Shown here: piece by piece, positions 50,415 to 62,109 of the stretch | How positions within the stretch are numbered: position 1 is the first letter of the stretch | Layout: each line of letters starts with the position of its first letter | NCBI RefSeq assembly: GCF_013373865.1 | Contig: NC_050471.1 | Location: 28,491,176-28,555,175 of the forward strand | Origin: Monomorium pharaonis | Lineage: Eukaryota > Arthropoda > Insecta > Hymenoptera > Formicidae | DNA length: 64,000 nucleotides | Direction of reading: 5' to 3' | Program-made: the position numbers and the translations under genes | The notes under the pieces: generated by a model | What the model saw: the letters and a program-made list of their open reading frames with translations, nothing else | Database searches by the model: none | What the model was told of the DNA's origin: nothing

Positions 50415-53400
50415 ATGTTGGGCAGCTCAGGATGGATCCTGGTGTTGGGGGTGGTGCTGGTGGTGAGTCTGTCGGCACAGGCGAATTATCCCTCTCCTCC
50501 AGAAAGGCTGACTGGCATGAATCCATGTATCAGTAAGCAGACGTGCCACGAATGCATACAGACTCCACACTGCGCTTGGTGCGCAGCACCAGTAAGTTTG
50601 CATCAGCTTTATCGAAAATTCTTGCGTCCCTTTCTTTCCTTATTTTCAAGCAATTAATATTAATGCTAGTGCTCAATCAATATGCTTGATTCTAAGGTAA
50701 CTTTGCTTTTACAAAGAAATTCCCAGAAAAGAGGTGCTTCCTCCCAAACATCAATACCAAGATATTCGCGACGTGTCCTCCCGAGTACACATGGAATCCA
50801 GACAACTTCTTCAGCATGCTGCGACACCGGAACCTGACAAAGGGTGGTTATGCTACTGGTATAGGAGGAGGAGGAGGAGGATACATCGAGACTTCACAGT
50901 CTAACTTTTCGTCTTCCTCACATTCGCACAAGGAGAGTTGGGGTGGCAGTGGCGGGAGTAGGAGGCACGAGGCTGTGCAAATGTGGCCACAGGAGGTCAA
51001 TCTGAAGCTCAGAATAAGTAAGTTGTTGCTGCTATTCAAAAATAAGATTAAACTCGATTATCGAATTACTTTAAAGTTAAAATTGTAAATGTTTTATTTT
51101 GTCGATATAAAATTTATGCATAAATTTGTTTTGCAGATGAAGCTTACAGAATGTCCTTTGCTTATTCTCAAGCGGAGGATTATCCCGTCGATCTCTACTA
51201 TCTTATGGATCTGAGCAAGTCCATGGAGGACGATAAGAAGAAACTGTCTGATCTGGGCCAGTTGTTGGTCGAGAGTATGAGCAAGATCACGAGCAATTTT
51301 CGTCTAGGCTTTGGCAGCTTCGTCGACAAGGTCGTGATGCCATACGTCAACACAGTGCCGAGATCGTAAGTGTCGAAATAAACCGTAGAAAGCACGTTGT
51401 ACTGTTATCGAATGTGCCATCTATTCATTTTTTTTCTTTTTAATCCTTAATTCCAGTCTTATCGAACCATGCGACGGTTGTGCAGCACCTTATGGATACA
51501 GGAATATCATGAGGCTTTCTCAGGACACGAGCAAATTTGCGGTATGGATAATTTATGGATTAAATTTAGATTGATTGAAAATTTTGTTCGAATTTTTCTA
51601 AAAAAACATTCTTGCTTACAGGGGTTGGTGCGTAACGCATCGGTATCCGGTAACCTGGACGCTCCGGAGGGCGGTTTTGATGCGATCATGCAGGCTATAG
51701 TTTGTAGGAATCAGATTGGCTGGCGTGAAAAGGCACGCCGCCTGTTGGTATTCTCGACGGACGCCGGGTTTCACTACGCGGGCGACGGCAAGCTGGGTGG
51801 TATTATCAAACCGAACGACGGCCTCTGTCATCTGGATGCCGGTGGTACGTACACCCACTCGTCTCTGCAAGACTACCCGAGTATTTCGCAGATCAACCTG
51901 AAAGTAAAGCAGAACGCGATAAACATCATATGGGCGGTCACCGAGGAACAAATCAACGTTTACAAAAGGCTGATGAAGCATGTGGAGGGTTCCTTCGCCG
52001 GTAAGCTCTCGGATGATTCTAGCAACGTCGTGGAACTGATCCGCGAGCAGTATGACGCTATCTCAAGCTCGGTGGAAATGAAAGATACGGCCAGCAGCGC
52101 TGTCAAGGTGAAATACTTCTCGAGCTGTCTGGGCACCGGACCGGCGGTCGAGACGTCGAAATGCGATGGACTGAAAGTCGGCACGAAGGTGGAATTCATC
52201 GCAGAAATCGAGGTCACTAGTTGTCCAGCCAACAGATCAGAATGGAAGCAGAAGTTTGACATTTATCCGGTAAATCGCGTCATTATGCAAATGTGATCGA
52301 TTAGTTGGAAACTGTACCAGTTAGTTTTTATTTTTTAAATATATATATATATTTTTTTTTTTAATACTTCTCTCTTATAAATATTTATAAAAAAGATTAA
52401 ATTAAATTATTTAATTTTAAGGTAAAATTTCTTATAAGTATTTATAAGATTTTATAATTTCAATATTTTTGTATTATTATGTTAATTGAGTTACTTTTTT
52501 CCAGGTCGGTATCAATGAGACTCTTACGGTGAATCTGGAGTTGCTATGTGACTGCGAGTGCGAGCGTGAGGGCCACATGTACGAGAAAAACTCACCCGAG
52601 TGCAACGCCGTGGGCACGCTTAAGTGCGGCGTCTGCGAGTGTTATGACGGATTTTTCGGCAAACATTGCGAATGCAGCTCGCACCAGGAGCTAACCGGCT
52701 TTGACAAGCATTTCCAGTTATGTCGTCCCGACAATACTACCCTCGTAGACTGCTCCGGCCGCGGCACATGCACCTGCGGCCAGTGCGAGTGCGAGGAGCG
52801 GGAAAATACGGACGAGGTACCTCTTGAATTCTCTAGCGGATCGATGACATCTGTCATACGACGGACATTTTTCTTCTGTTTAACTCACACATCTATAACT
52901 ATCAGATCGCAAAATTTATTTATTTCTTAATTAATATTTTGAATAATACAAGTCGATAAAATGCAAAAAAATAAAAAAAAAATATTAGAAATCAAAATTA
53001 GAAATGAATAAGGAAAAATAGAAATAAAAATATGCAAAAAAAATTATATATATATATATATAGATAGATAGATAGATATAGATATGGATAAGATAAGATA
53101 AGATAGATATAGATTGAATTAATTTAGACTTTCTTTGTGTTTTTTTTCCGAGTGCGCTTTGTAGCAGCAGTAATGTTGTCACTTCACTTCTTGTATATCT
53201 TTGTACATGTTCTTATACTCTTTACTTTTTTTTTCTTTCTTGTAACTCACAGATGCACAATAAATCAAGTTAAATAAGTGCAATTGTTACAGTAATATTC
53301 GGTCATTATGAATTTCTATTGTTGTAGGTAATATCGGGACATTTTTGTGAGTGCGATAATTTCTCTTGCGATCGCGATCAGGGTAAACTCTGTTCCGATC

Positions 53401-54728
53401 ATGGCACTTGCGAATGTGGCCAGTGCGTCTGTAATTCTGGCTGGACCGGTCCATCGTGCAACTGCAGGTCATCTAACGATTCCTGCATTGCACCGGGAAC
53501 TACGAATGGAATACTTTGTTCAGGCCATGTAAGTGTGCGACAAAAAATATTTTTACTAGTTTATTTTTTTCTGATGTAATTTAGTATAGAGAATATTGAC
53601 AATTGATAATTGAAAATGAAACAATAATAATAATTTTTATAATAAATAAGAATAAAAGAAGCAAGCGTGATAATTAGGATACATACATTTGTATACAGGG
53701 TTAATTTTTATTAAAAATATTTAGTTGAACTCCTTAATTTTGACATTTTGAATCATAATAATTATGTTTCTATACACTTATATACAGCTATTTGAATAAT
53801 TAAAAAAGAAAATCACATAGTCATAAATTTTAAAAAACAATTACAAATGTTTGGAAATTCTTTACAAAACGCATTTCTCATTTTTCTCTTTGTAAAGGGC
53901 GACTGTATCTGCGGCGAGTGCATCTGTCACGAGGAGGGTAACATTCGATATTCCGGCAAGCACTGCAACAAGTGCCCGACCTGCCCGAGCCGGTGCGAAG
54001 AGCTGAAGCCCTGCGTGCAGTGCCAGATGTACAAAACCGGGAACTACAGTGAGGAGGAGTGCGCGAGGAACTGCAAGGAATTCGTGCCCCAAGGCGTGGA
54101 CACGGTGATTGTCGACGTAGACAACGACGAGGTGCCGTGCTTCGGCACAGATGAGGACGATTGCAAGTACAACTTCGTCTACTACTACAACGAGACCAAC
54201 TGCCTGCAGGTGCGTGCTCAGAATGAGCGGGAATGTCCGCCGCAGGTCTACATGCTCGGCATTGTGCTTGGCGTGATCGCGGCGGTAGTTCTAATCGGTC
54301 TCGCGTTGCTTCTGCTCTGGAAACTGCTGACAACTATACACGATAGGCGAGAGTTCGCCAAATTCGAGAAGGAGAGGATGATGGCGAAGTGGGACACGGT
54401 AATGATTCACACTTTTCGTATTACTCGACTGTAATCTCGGATTGAGGTGTTAAATTAAACTTTGTGTAAAAATTAAACTTTGATTTTAAATCACTACACA
54501 AATAGAAAAAATTTTGAATACTAGGGTAAATTTGTATTTTTTAAAGAAAAGTATGATAAAAAATAACATGACAAGATCAATGATCAAAATCTCAAGTTCT
54601 CATTTTCGTAAAACTTGTATGTTATTTACTTTAATAACGTTTTCTCTTTGCTCGTTTTATAGGGAGAGAACCCAATATATAAGCAAGCGACTTCCACCTT
54701 CAAGAATCCGACCTACGCCGGGAAATAA
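50415..54728 (+). CDS. mys: Integrin beta subunit, betaPS/myospheroid type
   Basis: Cell-surface adhesion receptor subunit that pairs with alpha subunits to bind extracellular matrix and link it to actin. Coding exons: 50415-50591, 50717-51017, 51137-51365, 51457-51541, 51622-52269, 52505-52816, 53328-53528, 53898-54398, 54663-54728. All phases agree, giving 839 residues. It has a signal peptide (about 1-23) and a PSI domain (CISKQTCHECIQTPHCAWC). A Gly/Ser-rich insertion (GIGGGGGGYIE) follows. The betaA domain carries the MIDAS DLSKS (Asp184, Ser186, Ser188) and adjacent EDD. CDGCAAPYGYRN follows, then four Cys-rich I-EGF modules. A transmembrane helix lies at about 770-792. The tail has HDRREFAKFEKE and two talin/PTB motifs, NPIY (821-824) and NPTY (833-836). 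The start has a good signal peptide and no upstream in-frame alternative is needed. Confidence 0.97.
53047..53116. repeat. TA/GATA microsatellite in integrin intron
   Basis: (TA)n followed by (GATA)n and AAGATAAGAT repeats. Confidence 0.9.
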
Positions 54729-57012
54729 CACGTCTCGAAAGTAAAACATAACGTGAAACTTTTTTTCAAGAAGGTATCGCATCGTCGCTGTGACATGACA
54801 CATCAAATAATTCGCAGCGAATGAGCGATTTGTCTCGAACTTGGCAATAGTTTGAATTATATGCGAAAGCCTCGACGGCTTCTAACGAGATCTAAAGCTA
54901 ACGTTTTAGCGTATATATAATTATTTAAAGGAACTAATATTTAAATATATATACGGTATACTCTATTTTTTTGTTGAGATATTTGTAAAGAATGACTTAA
55001 TACTGCCATATAACATAGACTGCATTTCAGATGCGTGCGCGCGCGCGCGCGAGAAACGCACTATTTGTTTACGAAGTCTTAATGTTACATTTTATTGCGA
55101 TCATGTTTTAAGATTCACGCTAGTTAGGCTAATCCTAAGAACCAAGTGCCTTTAATGTCATTATTATAATACGCTTGCATTAACTTTTAATGTCTTTTTT
55201 TATATATTTCTTATATAGTATTGAACGTTACTTAAAATGTGCGAGATATAACTTAGATATGAATTCAGAATCTGAAGAGAAATGCAATCTATTTCGCTTC
55301 GTTATGTCAGCTATTCTCTATATTACATGTTACATAATTGCTATTTCTACCATTGAAATAAGTTTTTGTTATCACTTTTTTCAAGATAAAGAAAGTTACT
55401 CAACAAATATTAGAAATTTACAAACTACCAGAATTTCAAGTACTGCATAGTAGTTTGTTTTCCAGAACAAACTAAAATTACTCGTAAAGTGCTACAAACG
55501 TCGTTTTTAGTCGGCAAAATTATATATCAGATATGAAAGCATTTATAAACACGTCAAAGCAATTAATTATTAATTGCTCGAAAATTATTATAATGCCGAA
55601 GCGGCTGAAATTCCGAAACGAAGCGAAATAAGCCGTACGTGATCTTTTATTTATTCTCCAGTGCTGGTTTCATTCCGAAGTATATCGCACATGTTAAGTT
55701 ACATGTTTCATTTACTATATACTCAAAACAATGCTAAAAAAGGCATTGTTTTCTTTTTTTAACGAATAACTATCGAAGATTTTACACGCTATTTATCAAT
55801 GCAATTTGTAAAGTATACTTCACGCAGCGAAATTTTACGAATTTGCATTTACCTACGAATTTTTTATCCTGTAATGTAATTGTTTTAATTGTTAGAGTGT
55901 ATTTTTGTGCGCAACTAAGGAGGACCCGAAAGTGTTTATAGGAAATTGTATAAATGTATAAAGTACTGCCCGTGTAGAAGTAAGTTTACTCCGTGTTATA
56001 ACGTTAGCTCGATGACGATAACTGCACGATTATGACTCGCGTATTATTTCGTAAAATTATAAAGATATATATATACACATATATATTATATTATATATAT
56101 AGAATGCTTCTTAATTAAATGTTAATTCTTTACGGGGTGAATCTAAAACCCGGTGCAAAAAAAGAGATCAGATAAAGTTTTCTTTTTTGAATTATATAGA
56201 TTTAAAAAAATCTTATAAATCCTATAAATTTGCTGTAATTTTTTAAAAACAAATAAGAAATAAAAATTGTGGGGTTAACTCCGCCAATTTTTCAAAACTG
56301 TCAAAAGACAAGTTTCAACTTTTGTCTGTAAATTGTTTTTGAAAGAGAAACAATTTTAACAAAGGACGGGCACTTTTTCAACATAAGCGAGCGATTTACG
56401 TAAAAATCACGTTTGCACACAAACTGCTAATTCCCCCGAAGTGAATTGACATAGAATGAAGGGGTTGTCACGTAGTCAGTCGTGCGATGCTCTGATGTAA
56501 GAGGAGTACACACACGAGGAGGAATTCCGGAATACGTAAAATAAAAATAATTCCGAGGACAAGAGCAGTTGCGTGCGTTGACAACTGAATTATTTATTTC
56601 AGTCTTCTCTCTATTCGTGAATCTCCACGGAGGAGCTATAAATCGATCCGGAAGGATTAGAAGCGCAAAGAGTGGCCTTCTTCCCATTGTGCCACGAAAA
56701 AAAAAGAGACTAATAATAGAAACGCGCGGTAGACGCGAAATCGAGCTTGCCGCGCGACCGTTATATATACATTTATTCGTGTTGTTTGTCTAAACCGTTT
56801 TACTCCTTTCTTTTTTTATGACTTTTTAACGGCTAATTTTACGGTAGAGCTAACCGCGTCCTCGCGACGTTAATCGCGTTTTTCTTTTTTATATATATAC
56901 ATATTATATAACTCCAACGAGAGAATTAATTATAGTCGATGTTACTCTACGTGCGATAGCTCGCGCGCAAACTCGATAGATCATATGTAAACCCTGTGCG
57001 AGGACTAATAAA
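54729..57012 (+). other. Probable 3'UTR of the integrin beta gene
   Basis: AT-rich with no other gene recognised. Candidate AATAAA signals occur near 56262 and 57007, so the 3'UTR may be 1.5-2.3 kb. A CG dinucleotide run lies near 55038. Confidence 0.45.
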
Positions 57013-60000
57013 GACGATGTGTTAGTAAGTTGTTTTCTCATTTACAGGATTGCGATCACTAACTTCTTTCCTAGGATAGAAATGTGAAAAGTGAAAATAT
57101 TTTTCAGGGTCGAACGCTTACATATAAAATATAAATAATGTACATTACATGTATACAATGTAAACTATGTAAATTAAGTGTCATCTATATAAACAATAAT
57201 CGATGAATCGTCGAAAATTCAGATTTCATCAGAAATAGTGGAAATGATATTCATTTTTTAATTATTTTTATTTTATTAATACTAAAATTATATATTTTAA
57301 CACTTATAATTATTTTTTCCATATTGAATTATCCAATTTACAATAATTTACATTGTTTATTTGAAAAAGATTCGTGTAAACGTAACGTAAACAATATTGA
57401 ACGTAATTTTGCAATTTATTGTACGATCCTGAAATGTTTCATTTTTCATGTTTCTGCTTTAAAGAAAAAATTATACAATTATAATCCAGAAGCGTGGGAA
57501 CCGTCAGGGGTCATTGTGGGTCAGAATGGCAGGAGGGCATAGCGAAGAAAAATCGATTCAACGGCAAGATTAATAGAAACATTAGCCGACGTCGTCACAC
57601 GATCGCGTGCGTATTCGTGCGTGTCGCAACGTGAGCGTGAACGTGTAGAAGAAGGGAGGGAAGGGGAAAAAACACGTTGGATCATCTCCTTTTCTTCTGT
57701 ATCGATTGACTATTGCGGCCTAAGCATCTTCGTGACGTTTCTCGATTCCGCACACGGACATTATAACACGGAACGTGATTTCTTCCTCACGAAATTATTG
57801 CCTTTTTGGATTATCGAGGTCGTTGGCGTTTCTTTTTCCCTCAAGGAATTCGAGCGAATATTCCTTTGAATTGAAAGAAAACCTTGCTAAAGGAGAGTAT
57901 TTATGATTCTTCATAATTTTTAAGAATTTTTCGTATTTTTTGTAATTTCTTCAATTTTTTATAAGTTTTTCTTCGGAAATTAGAATAAAGAATATTTAAA
58001 AATTTACGTGTATGAAAAATGTAAACTTTCTCGGCAATTCTTGTTCCAATTCGTATGAAAAATGTGAGAAAATTTTCAAAGATTTAAATTCTAAAATTCT
58101 TCAAAAATTTTAAAGAATTTTTATATAAAAATTCTAACAAATTATGTGAAGAATTCTACGAAAAATTCGCATCGTCGCATCGCATTTCAAATCGATTGCG
58201 AATCCCAGAAAAGTTTCGGAAGTTAAGGAGAGATGTTTGTCACCGAGATATGTTGATGATATCGAGGATATTAAAAACGTTTAAACTGCGTCACGTATTT
58301 TTCTCGTTATCTCATTAAATCTGTTTATTTATGAGAGAGAAAGAGATATATTTATTACAGTGCTCCGCATATTCGATGATTCATCCCATGTTTACTTGGA
58401 CAGCTCGAATATTGCGTTCTTCCTTGAATGATAAAGTTATGGACAAGGTGTTTCGGCCTAACGAGCGAAAGTATATACGTGCGCTTTATCTCTTTTTGTA
58501 TAAATTAAAGCTAACGGGAATTTCGTAAACGCTAGGATTGCGGAGACTGTAAATTAATGACTAGAAAGAAAAACGGCCGAACGACCGGTTTATCTTCGTC
58601 GTTAAATGTTAAATTATGTAAACCAAGTACTGGTATCATTGATTTTCCTTTACAGCTCTTATGAAAATGTAATCATTTACATTGAATAGAAGGATGAATT
58701 GTAGAAAAATTTTGTCAGAAAATTTTACATGCAAACATAAGACTATTAAAAAACGCAGATAACTTTCCTTGAATTGACAACTTAAGAGAATACACTTGGA
58801 CTTGAGAATTTTTAAAAAACAAATGATATAAAATGTGAATCAATGCGGTAATTAGTGCGTAATTATAATTAATCGAATTTCATACAAACAAAAATCCGCA
58901 TTTATTTTTTATTATCTGCTATTTCTTATTTTGTGACAATAAATAAATTTTAAAATTGAACAAAAATATTGAGACGGAGTATCGATATGATCTTTCCGTC
59001 ACTATCTGTCATAGAATTTAAAAAAAAGTAATTTCGAGCGTCAAATTGCTGTCCGAGCTCTGAAGTGGAATATTTGAGAGATACAAAAAACGAAAAAAAA
59101 ATCCACAAGGTATGTACAAACATAACACGTGTACTTTCTATTCTAGAAGATTATTAAAGAAAAAAATTCTTCATGAATCTCTCTGCTGAAACAAAGTGTC
59201 GTAAATTCGGAAAATCAACATGATAATGAAGAAAACGTATCAGATTGCATCAGAAGGAGGACAGGAGAGGGGCCAGTTGTTACAAAGTTGTTGATCGAAG
59301 GGGAACCTGACCTACATCACTATAGCCTTTTAAAGTTCAAAGCGCACGAGAGGCTTGACCAATCGCGTAATGCACGACACGCGTGATTTCACCGGCGTGA
59401 CATTCGCCGTGATTCTCGACTCGCGATTGGTCGCTCTTCTCTCTCTTTCTCTCATTTTAAAATGATCGCACTTCGCCCACGCGTAATTTTCGTTCGGGCA
59501 TACTTCGCATTGAATTTCTAATTGGCAAAGTCGCACGTTCAGGAAACGCGATGGAAAACTTGTCGCGACTCGGTAACGTTTTAATCGATCGAAAATACGG
59601 CGAAAGGGACGGTAAACTGGTTTAGCAATATTTTAAAATACAAGTTTTCCTCCCCCCCTTTCCCCGAACGAGTTCGTCGAGTTTTTAACGCACCAACAGG
59701 TGTGTCGGAAACGTTAACGAAGAAACATTGTAACGTGTAACCTGGTGATTAATAATAATAATCGGGAATGAATAAACAGTACTGAGAAGTAGTAAAACAA
59801 AAAAGAGGCAGGAAGGGAAAGGGGGAATATTAGAGGGAATATCAGATCATCAGATGTCGATTTTATTAAATGTTTTTCTCGAGAGATTTGTTTTCGATTT
59901 GTCGCAAAACAGCGCGATGACGTGCGGCGCGGAAAAAAACAAGCGTGACACACGCGGAATTGTTGCGCCCACCGTGCGAATTTAGCCGCGAATCGCCTAT

Positions 60001-60700
60001 CGAAGTAGTACATAGCGAGAGTTACGCGTGCGCACTTCGATACGTTCGGTAAATTCTTTTTTTTTTCGCTTGGAAAATAAAAAATACTAAGCGGCTCGTA
60101 TAAATAAGTTCGGCCTGTCGTTCGGCCGATAAAGCGAACAGTTAGGTACGTCAATTACAAAAGTATGTCAATTATTAAAATATCTCCAATATCTCGTGAT
60201 GTTAAACGAACGACGGATGACGTTTCGACCCTACGGAATCTCCGATCAATAAGTGAAACAAATGTTGCGGCGCAGTATCATAAATAAAATCACCTAATAA
60301 ATGCAATGATAAAATTGAAGATAATTTTACAAACTGGCATCCCAACATCGTTTTCCCGCTTGTTTATTTATTGCCTTAAATAACATACACAACCAGTTTT
60401 CAGAACTAGAAAAAAAAACCTAGAAAATAAAACAAAAGTACGTCGAGTTCCCCCCCCCCCCCCCAGCAAACGGACGAATTCTTCGAGCGCGGGGGAGAGA
60501 AAAAGGATAGGACAAATTTCACGGCGACCTTTTCGCGAAAATACTCGACCTTTTTTTTTTTAGATCTCGCTTTTTCGCGCACGAAATTGCGCGACTCGCG
60601 TGCAACTGTCACGTGTTGCGTACGCGCGGTGAGCGAGAACGCGGGGGCGTGAGAGGAAGAGGAGTGGACAGAGTAGGAGGGGGGCGAGCGCTAGGAGAGA
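57013..60700. other. Intergenic DNA, no gene recognised
   Basis: AT-rich, becoming CpG-richer from about 59.3 kb. Short frames such as 59330-59536 and 59714-60154 (minus) show no recognisable domain. Confidence 0.45.
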
Positions 60701-60709
60701 ACGCGATGT

Positions 60710-61765
60710 ATATATATACACACACACACACACACCATATATATTTTACACGGACGAAATAATACTAGAGCGTGTGTACGTCAGGCGGCCTCCATCACGC
60801 GCGCGCGTCATCGTATCGGGTCGTCCAGAAACGGCGCACAAAGCCGCGCGGTTTCGTCGCGCGTCTCGCAAGTCTCTCGCTCTCTCCGCAGTTAAAAATC
60901 CGCGCCGACCGCGCGCGGCGGACGTGCACCGTATAGTGTCGTCGTGCGATTCATCGGGGATCCGATCGGCAGGTAATATCCTCCCCGTGGTGCGACAGAG
61001 GGGCAACGAAGAAGCGCGGAACAAAGAACACCGTGCTGTGCTGCTCGCGTGCGATACCGCTGCAGGCGCAGAGGTAGAAAGTAGAAAGATAGAGAGAGAA
61101 AGAGGGAGTGAGGAAGAGAGAGAGAAGGAGAGAACAGAAGTACATATCGAGGAGTGACATATAACAGTGTGTATACATCGGTGACCCCCCTGGGTGTGTG
61201 TGTGTTGCGGGGGTTGTGCGTAGCAGAGCCTCTTCTCCGAGGCGATTCGGCGCTCCGCGCCACCGCTCCTACGCTCCATATTCTTCCCCGTTCTTCCCCC
61301 CCCTCCGCCGCCCTCGCACAGCGGCGGCGGCGGCGGCGGCGACGACAGCAACAGCAGCAGCAGCCGAGGAACTCGTGTCCCATTCGTCTGTTCGTCGTTG
61401 CGTCGCATTCGCCCCACAGAGGCTGTCACGCGCGCTATTAATACACCCCTTCGTGCCGACGATCGTCTTACGAGCGGTGCGGGGAGCAGCGGGTGTCCGT
61501 GCCATGCACGGCGAGTAGTGCTGTGTGTCTACACGGGGGAGCACGAGTTCGACGAGAAAGAGAGAGAAAGAGAGAGAGAGAGAAACCTGATCGACGGGAG
61601 AGCCAGACAAAATAACGTGACTTAGGGGTGGTAGAAGAAGAAAGAGAAGAAAGAGAGGAGCGGGAACGCTGGACGACCGTCGACGACGACGACGACGAGG
61701 AGGAGGAAGAGGAGAAGGAGGAGGAGAGGAAGGTGGAGCGACGCGGTGCCCGCGGTCCGGGTGCT
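60710..61765 (+). promoter_or_regulatory. CpG-rich promoter and 5' leader of the right-edge gene
   Basis: A TATATATACACACACACACA tract (about 60711-60736) precedes a strongly GC-rich stretch that runs into the first coding exon. GGC/CAG-type triplet runs (about 61320-61365) and GA-rich runs give many overlapping spurious frames. Confidence 0.5.
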
Positions 61766-62109
61766 ATGGAGCGGGGACTCTGGATGCGGGACCGACTCCT
61801 GGCCGGTCGCCGGCTCGTGATACGTGCCACCGAGTGGCCCCTGTGGGACGTGTGCTGCCGGATGTACCGTCGAGTCGCCGTGGGTCACGGCGACGACGGC
61901 GACGCCGTCGGGGTGACGCCGTCACCGGGGGAAACGACGGCGACGACGACGACGACGACGTTGTCGTCGCCGTCGGCGTCATCGCCTGGTCCGGCATGCC
62001 GGAGCGAGGTGTGCCGATACTGCCGCGCCATGGAGAAGACGCTGCTCTGGGAGGACTTCACGTTCTTCGTCAACCTCTACCTGATCGTCGTGCTCAACGT
62101 GACGTTCTG
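61766..62109 (+). CDS. First coding exon of an unrecognised membrane protein (partial)
   Basis: From ATG 61766 the frame runs about 114 codons to a GTGAGT donor after 62109 (phase 2); the gene continues beyond the window. The protein starts MERGLWMRDRLLAGRRLVI, has a Gly/Asp then Thr/Ser low-complexity stretch encoded by (ACG)n-like triplets, a Cys cluster (CRSEVCRYC), and ends in a hydrophobic segment (FTFFVNLYLIVVLNVTF) that looks like a transmembrane helix or signal anchor. The open frame extends upstream to 61628 as an acidic stretch, but without an ATG. I do not recognise the family. Confidence 0.55.

Noticed and set aside
51616..52262. Antisense frames across the integrin betaA exon
   Set aside because: Shadows of the conserved sense coding sequence.
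61628..61765. Acidic extension upstream of MERGLW
   Set aside because: It begins at a GTG and has no ATG; the first ATG in frame is at 61766.
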